From: Oligoflexia bacterium
Lineage (GTDB): Bacteria > Bdellovibrionota > Bacteriovoracia > Bacteriovoracales > Bacteriovoracaceae
Length of the DNA stretch: 58,585 nucleotides
NCBI GenBank assembly: GCA_024229115.1
Contig: JAAEST010000086.1
Coordinates: 1 to 58,585 of the forward strand
Direction of reading: 5' to 3'
In this document: one piece after another, positions 55,720 to 58,585 of the stretch
Layout: every line of letters starts with the position of its first letter
Numbering within the stretch: position 1 is the first letter of the stretch
Notes under the pieces: model-generated
What the model saw: the letters and a program-made list of their open reading frames with translations, nothing else
Told to the model about the DNA's origin: nothing
Database searches by the model: none
Made by a program: the position numbers and the translations under genes

Positions 55720-57149
55720 ACCTTCCAAAGATGAACAGGAATATTTTCTTTTTGAAATTGATAATACATTTCTAGCATTTCTTGAAAGCGAGCTCCATGA
55801 GTTGAGACAAAAGACTTTTGCCAATAAGATCCATTTTGTCCAGACTTCGCTCGCTCATGAATAATGTCATCCATGTACTTCTGAATATCTTTTTCATCAA
55901 TATTATACTTCTTTAACTTCTCTCTTCCTATAGGAATTAGTTCATTATAAAGAAGCTCTTGAATATTCACTTTCCTGCCATCGACCCAAGTAATATCAGC
56001 ATTTAAACCGTATTTACAGGCTTTATAGAAGTTTTCTTTGGCCACTTCAAAAGGAATTTTCTCCTCAATATTTTCAATATCTGCGATGGCTTCGACAAAA
56101 GCTATTTGAGCCACCATATTTGCTATGGAGTCCGTGATAGATGGACCAGAGCTTGGGACTCTAAATTCTAATCTTAAAGTAGGCTTACCTTCATCACTGA
56201 GCCCAATAAGAGGACGATTCCAACGCCAAATTGTTCCATTATGGAGTCTTAAGTGATCAAGCCAATTTGCATCGTTGTCATTACATTCAGGAAGTAGAGA
56301 TGGATACCCATCTAAGTTTTCTAAGAATAATTCTAAGATTGAGTTTTTCACGTAACCATTTCCAAGTGAGACTCGTGTCGCACTCTCACCATTGGCTTTT
56401 CTAAAAGACTTTAAATTAACTGATTGCTCAAAAATTGGAATTCGAGACTCTTCCCATAATTCCTGTCCATAGAGATAAGGTGAGTTTGCGCAAAGAGCAG
56501 CAATAAGAGAGCTCGAAATAATTGAAGCATTATAATATTTCTTAGCATTGTCTTGGTTTACTCCAAAGTGAATTTGAAGAGAAGTCGCAGCACACTCAGT
56601 AATCACATTATCATGCTCAACGTGAATCCAATCTTTACCCTCAAGGTCTAAAATGATTGGCTTATTTTCCCTTAACTTCATCACTTGATTATTAAGAGCA
56701 AAATATCTTTTTTGAGTTGAAAGACATTCCATTGTAAGCATATGATCACGAAGAGTAGGGAGTGTTCCAATAATAAAAGATCTTAAGTTCAAACTTTCAG
56801 CTGTATCAGTACATTTTTTCCAAATATTAAGAGTTTCACTTTCTAAGTGTGAAAAAACATTGCCTTTAATCTCAAATGGTTTTGAGTTTAATTCAAAATT
56901 ATATTTTGAAATCTCTGGAACAACGAGTGGATGATTTAACTTCTCTAAAAAACTATGACTTTGAGCAATTGGTCTTTGATTTTCTGAAACAAGCCAAGCC
57001 TCAAGCTCCAAGCCACATTTAGGATGATCGGTCGTAAATACACGATTATCAAACCAGCTCTTTAGAATCTTTGTTTCTTCTCTTAGTTTCTGATGAAAGA
57101 GTTCATGATCTTCTTTACTGAAAGAAGTTGTACTAATTTCCTGACCCAT
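55716..57149 (-). CDS. Glutamate-cysteine-ligase-like carboxylate-amine ligase (GCS2 family)
   Basis: 477 aa. The fold is shown by PKCGLELEAWLVSENQRPIA near the N-terminus, CAATSLQIHFGVNQDNAKKY, and LRLEFRVPSSGPSITDSIAN. These are metal/ATP-binding and substrate blocks of the GCS2/carboxylate-amine ligase family, which forms an amide between glutamate-like acids and amines. First gene of a coupled three-gene set with the deacylase and the acyl-CoA transferase. AGGAG precedes the ATG. The substrate could be Cys or another amine; it need not make glutathione. Confidence 0.8.
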   Translation of the reverse strand: MGQEISTTSFSKEDHELFHQKLREETKILKSWFDNRVFTTDHPKCGLELEAWLVSENQRPIAQSHSFLEKLNHPLVVPEISKYNFELNSKPFEIKGNVFSHLESETLNIWKKCTDTAESLNLRSFIIGTLPTLRDHMLTMECLSTQKRYFALNNQVMKLRENKPIILDLEGKDWIHVEHDNVITECAATSLQIHFGVNQDNAKKYYNASIISSSLIAALCANSPYLYGQELWEESRIPIFEQSVNLKSFRKANGESATRVSLGNGYVKNSILELFLENLDGYPSLLPECNDNDANWLDHLRLHNGTIWRWNRPLIGLSDEGKPTLRLEFRVPSSGPSITDSIANMVAQIAFVEAIADIENIEEKIPFEVAKENFYKACKYGLNADITWVDGRKVNIQELLYNELIPIGREKLKKYNIDEKDIQKYMDDIIHERAKSGQNGSYWQKSFVSTHGARFQEMLEMYYQFQKENIPVHLWKV

Positions 57150-57206
57150 TTATTCTCCTATGCTCTCTATCCATCAAAATTCTACCAATGATTTTCAATA
57201 AAAAGC

Positions 57207-57220
57207 ATGATCTGGATCAT
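57207..57220. promoter_or_regulatory. Perfect inverted repeat between divergent genes
   Basis: ATGATC-TG-GATCAT lies midway between the ligase operon (minus) and the macro-domain gene (plus). It could be an operator for either or both; no regulator gene is near. Confidence 0.35.
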
Positions 57221-57281
57221 CCTTATAAATGAGTCTGTATGAGAATATCACTATGTAAGTTAATTTCTATAGGAGGAAATT

Positions 57282-57773
57282 ATGATTTATGAAGTTGAAG
57301 GGGATATCTTACTAACTGATGCTCACGCACTCGCTCATGGTGTAGCTCCAAACGATGATTTCAGAAATGGTCTGGCTTTTAGTTTAAAGGAAAAACTACC
57401 AGTACTTTATAAAGAATTTAGACATTTCTCTAAAGGTCATCATCCAAAAGAGGGAACTATCTGGAGTTGGACTAACGAAGGTGGAAAGAAAGTTATTAAT
57501 CTCTTTACACAGGAACACGCTCCGGGGAGCGGATCTCTTCCAGGAAAAGCAACGACTTCATATGTAAACCATACTTTGAAGGAACTAAGAAAAGAAATTG
57601 AAAAAGATGGAATTGATTCTGTTGCTCTACCAAAACTAGCGACTGGAGTAGGAGGATTAGACTGGGATGAAGTTAAGCCTTTGATCGATAAACATCTTGG
57701 TGATCTTAATATTCCTGTCTATGTTTACACTTCCTTTAAAAAAGGTGTGAAGGCCGACGAGCCTAAGCAATAG
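57282..57773 (+). CDS. Macro-domain protein
   Basis: 163 aa. One macro domain, which binds or removes ADP-ribose: EGDILLTDAHALAHGVAPND at the N-terminus and SVALPKLATGVGGLDWDEVK as the phosphate-loop block. GSGSLPGKATTSYVNHTLKEL is further typical. It resembles the TARG1/ALC1-like and DarG-like branch by its short first block, but no toxin is adjacent. A strong AGGAGG is 5 nt before the ATG. The tandem structured RNAs begin only 6 nt after its stop, so the mRNA may carry them. Confidence 0.85.
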   Translation: MIYEVEGDILLTDAHALAHGVAPNDDFRNGLAFSLKEKLPVLYKEFRHFSKGHHPKEGTIWSWTNEGGKKVINLFTQEHAPGSGSLPGKATTSYVNHTLKELRKEIEKDGIDSVALPKLATGVGGLDWDEVKPLIDKHLGDLNIPVYVYTSFKKGVKADEPKQ

Positions 57774-57857
57774 CTAAAAGAGGACGAGATTGCTCTCGTC
57801 CTCTCCGAGTTAGAATCTACTAAGTATAACCAATAGGTTAAGTAAGCAGATGACTAA

Positions 57858-57993
57858 CTCTAAAAACAACAACAAGTCCTCCATGACCTCTCCAGTAAGT
57901 GCTCATCATTGAGCAGGAAAGGGATTTCTTATTGTTGGATTTTGTGCTATAATTAATTTAGTCCTTTCCGAGTGAAAGCTCTAAAAACAACAA
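57858..57993 (+). repeat. Internal direct repeat of unit 1 and its anti-repeat
   Basis: CTCTAAAAACAACAA occurs identically at 57858-57872 and 57979-57993. TTATTGTTG (57929-57937) between them contains TTGTTG, which can pair with CAACAA of either copy. Confidence 0.7.
57945..57953 (+). promoter_or_regulatory. Extended -10 box inside unit 1
   Basis: TGCTATAAT. A start near 57960 would give an RNA of about 65 nt ending at the terminator. The same arrangement (TGTTATAAT) occurs in unit 2. Confidence 0.45.
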
Positions 57994-57997
57994 AACT

Positions 57998-58024
57998 AAG
58001 CCTCTGTTTATCAGAGGCTTTTTT
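57998..58024 (+). terminator. Intrinsic terminator of unit 1
   Basis: AAGCCTCTG, loop TTTAT, CAGAGGCTT, then a run of six T. Identical in unit 2. Confidence 0.92.
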
Positions 58025-58114
58025 GTGTGTAATAGAAGTGGACGAGATTTCTCTCGCCCACCCGAATTAGAATCTGCTCAATATAATCAATAGATTAAGC
58101 AAGCAAACTGCTAA

Positions 58115-58253
58115 TTCTAAAATCAATAAAAAGTCATCCATGACCTCTCCCGTAGGTGCTCATCATTGAGCAGGGAAAGGGACTTTTTATTGGGCAAAAA
58201 TGTGTTATAATGATGTAAGCCCATCCCGAATGGATGTTCTAAAATCAATAAAA
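58115..58253 (+). repeat. Internal direct repeat of unit 2 and its anti-repeat
   Basis: TTCTAAAATCAATAAAA occurs identically at 58115-58131 and 58237-58253. The anti-repeat GACTTTTTATTG (58181-58192) matches the first copy over 12 bp and the second over 8 bp. Confidence 0.75.
58203..58211 (+). promoter_or_regulatory. Extended -10 box inside unit 2
   Basis: TGTTATAAT, in the same place relative to the terminator as in unit 1. Confidence 0.45.
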
Positions 58254-58255
58254 CT

Positions 58256-58282
58256 AAGCCTCTGTTTATCAGAGGCTTTTTT
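58256..58282 (+). terminator. Intrinsic terminator of unit 2
   Basis: AAGCCTCTG, loop TTTAT, CAGAGGCTT, then a run of six T. Same sequence as in unit 1. Confidence 0.92.
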
Positions 58283-58315
58283 GTGTGTAATTTGATTTAA
58301 GAAGGTATTTCTATT

Positions 58316-58483
58316 TTGAATTTCAATTTTAAAAGACATTTCGTAATAATTATTTCAGTCTTGAATATTGGCTGTTCTAAAGTAATTGCTACAAAATTAG
58401 GAATTCAGCCTTGTCAGTATCCTGACTTATTAGAAAATGCTGATTTTGTCCTTCCTGAGACAAGGTTTACACTTTATTCTTAA
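58316..58483 (+). pseudogene. Small lipoprotein gene cut by an insertion sequence
   Basis: A 55-codon frame from a TTG (AAGAAGG about 10 nt upstream): basic start, hydrophobic stretch and lipobox in VLNIGC, then a short cysteine-containing part. From about residue 47 the codons come from sequence that looks like the end of an IS481-like element (TGAGACAAGG onward at 58456), and the frame stops inside it. The original protein was probably longer. This is inferred from the repeat structure at the junction and the lack of a proper C-terminus. Confidence 0.45.
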
Positions 58484-58585
58484 GACATCGTTTACACTCC
58501 GTTCTTAATATATAAACCAAATGGATCCTCAATAGGCTCCACTCTTCTTCCCTTATCGTCAAAATAACCTAAATCATAATCTAAA
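58456..58585. mobile_element. End of a probable IS481-like insertion sequence, cut by the window
   Basis: The putative end begins with TG and holds two direct repeats of 25 bp (58458-58482 and 58483-58507) sharing AGACA, GTTTACACT and TTCTTA. Read on the minus strand the core is AGTGTAAACGATGTCTTA-like, resembling repeats found at the ends of integrase-type (IS481-like) elements. A minus-strand reading frame ends inside it. The rest lies outside the window. Confidence 0.45.
58492..58585 (-). CDS. C-terminal end of a probable transposase, partial
   Basis: Only about 30 codons are in the window, reading DYDLGYFDDKGRRVEPIEDP and then FGLYIKNGV before the stop (58492-58494). LGYFDDKGR resembles the short strand near the C-terminus of IS481/Mu-type transposases (a LGxxDxxxGR pattern). 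The frame ends inside the repeat-bearing element end, as transposase genes do. Family assignment is tentative. Confidence 0.4.
   Translation of the reverse strand, partial: LDYDLGYFDDKGRRVEPIEDPFGLYIKNGV

Larger units (their letters stand above)
57780..58030 (+). ncRNA. Structured RNA, first of two tandem units
   Basis: No protein-coding gene is seen. Stems in order: P1 GAGGACGAGA/TCTCGTCCTC (57780-57803); P2 GAGTTAG/CTAACTC (57807-57813, 57854-57860); P3 TAACC/GGTTA with AATA loop (57827-57840); inner TGCTCA/TGAGCA with TCAT loop (57900-57915), flanked by CCTCTCC/GGAAAGG; P7 TTTC/GAAA with loop CGAGT; then a terminator. The class is unknown to me. Strand is set by the terminator. The 5' end is not determined, and a shorter RNA from the internal extended -10 box is possible. 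Confidence 0.75.
58038..58288 (+). ncRNA. Structured RNA, second of two tandem units
   Basis: Same order of elements as unit 1 at a spacing of about 257 nt. P1 is GTGGACGAGA/TCTCGCCCAC (58038-58061, one mismatch), P2 GAATTAG/CTAATTC (58064-58070, 58111-58117), P3 TAATC/GATTA (58084-58097), a 12-bp stem CAATAAAAAGTC/GACTTTTTATTG (58124-58135, 58181-58192), inner TGCTCA/TGAGCA (58157-58172) flanked by CCTCTCCC/GGGAAAGG, GGGC/GCCC (58192-58195, 58219-58222), and CATCC/GGATG with loop CGAAT (58222-58236). Most stem differences from unit 1 are compensated. Confidence 0.75.

Noticed and set aside
57777-57803. The first hairpin of unit 1 as the terminator of the macro-domain gene
   Set aside because: The 10-bp stem is followed by TCCGAG, not by a run of T.
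57780-58288. CRISPR array or a cyclic-di-GMP riboswitch in the tandem repeats
   Set aside because: There are two long units with conserved internal stems rather than short repeats with unrelated spacers, no cas genes, and none of the GEMM-type conserved core.
57780-58288. Retron msr-msd region or type III toxin-antitoxin RNA
   Set aside because: No reverse transcriptase or ToxN-like gene lies in the window next to the units. Each unit has its own intrinsic terminator, and the unit is far longer than ToxI repeats. Sequence to the right would be needed to exclude this completely.

Overview
The window is AT-rich, gene-dense bacterial chromosome. It looks like a Bdellovibrio-and-like predatory bacterium, most likely Bacteriovoracaceae (Bacteriovorax/Halobacteriovorax type). 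That assignment is inference from the mix of Tad pilus genes, KDO lipopolysaccharide genes, a FlgT/CsgG-like pair, many small secreted proteins of unknown family, low GC and very short intergenic gaps. No rRNA, tRNA or CRISPR array was found.

Layout. 1-3437 (minus): a Tad/Flp pilus operon read from flp through several heavily overlapping minor genes, a CpaB-like gene and a CpaC/RcpA-type secretin into a gene cut by the window edge. 3592-5404 (plus): SPOR protein and mannose-1-P guanylyltransferase. 5401-9974 (minus): TolC-like protein, outer-membrane protein, purB and a START-domain protein, plus a small secreted protein. 10013-15144 (plus): kdsB-pyrG-kdsA-kdsC-DUF493-gpsA. 15136-21618: dsbD, a BtuF-like protein without signal peptide, a scramblase-like protein, a secretin N-domain protein, a TPR lipoprotein and a FecR protein. 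21673-24707: guaB-guaA. 24709-29630 (minus): secreted or membrane proteins of unknown function, a HAD-like protein and a putative HEARH metalloprotein. 29826-43436 (plus): PhoX, dnaE, FlgT-like pair, pyrD, DUF2298 membrane protein, TPR protein, large lipoprotein. 43427-45891 (minus): pgm-queC. 46043-49598 (plus): ferredoxin, Na+/H+ antiporter-like protein, GreA-like factor, pseudo-receiver/HD protein. 49600-52619: ilvE, an outer-membrane protein and a secreted hydrolase. 52620-57149 (minus): a translationally coupled ligase / M14 deacylase / acyl-CoA transferase operon. 57282-57773: macro-domain protein.

The most unusual part is 57780-58288. It holds two tandem ~250-bp units that differ by compensatory base changes in stem after stem, and each ends in the same intrinsic terminator. 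This looks like a duplicated structured RNA of a class I do not recognise. Each unit carries an internal direct repeat, changed in concert between units, plus an anti-repeat that can pair with either copy, and an extended -10 box upstream of the terminator. Next to it, a small lipoprotein gene seems to be cut by the end of an IS481-like insertion sequence that runs off the window.

A second theme is expression signals. Several genes have a -10 box ending 6-7 nt before the start codon and no Shine-Dalgarno sequence, which predicts leaderless mRNAs. Two genes (guaB and the GreA-like gene) start just after a terminator-like hairpin that sits between a -10-like box and the start codon.
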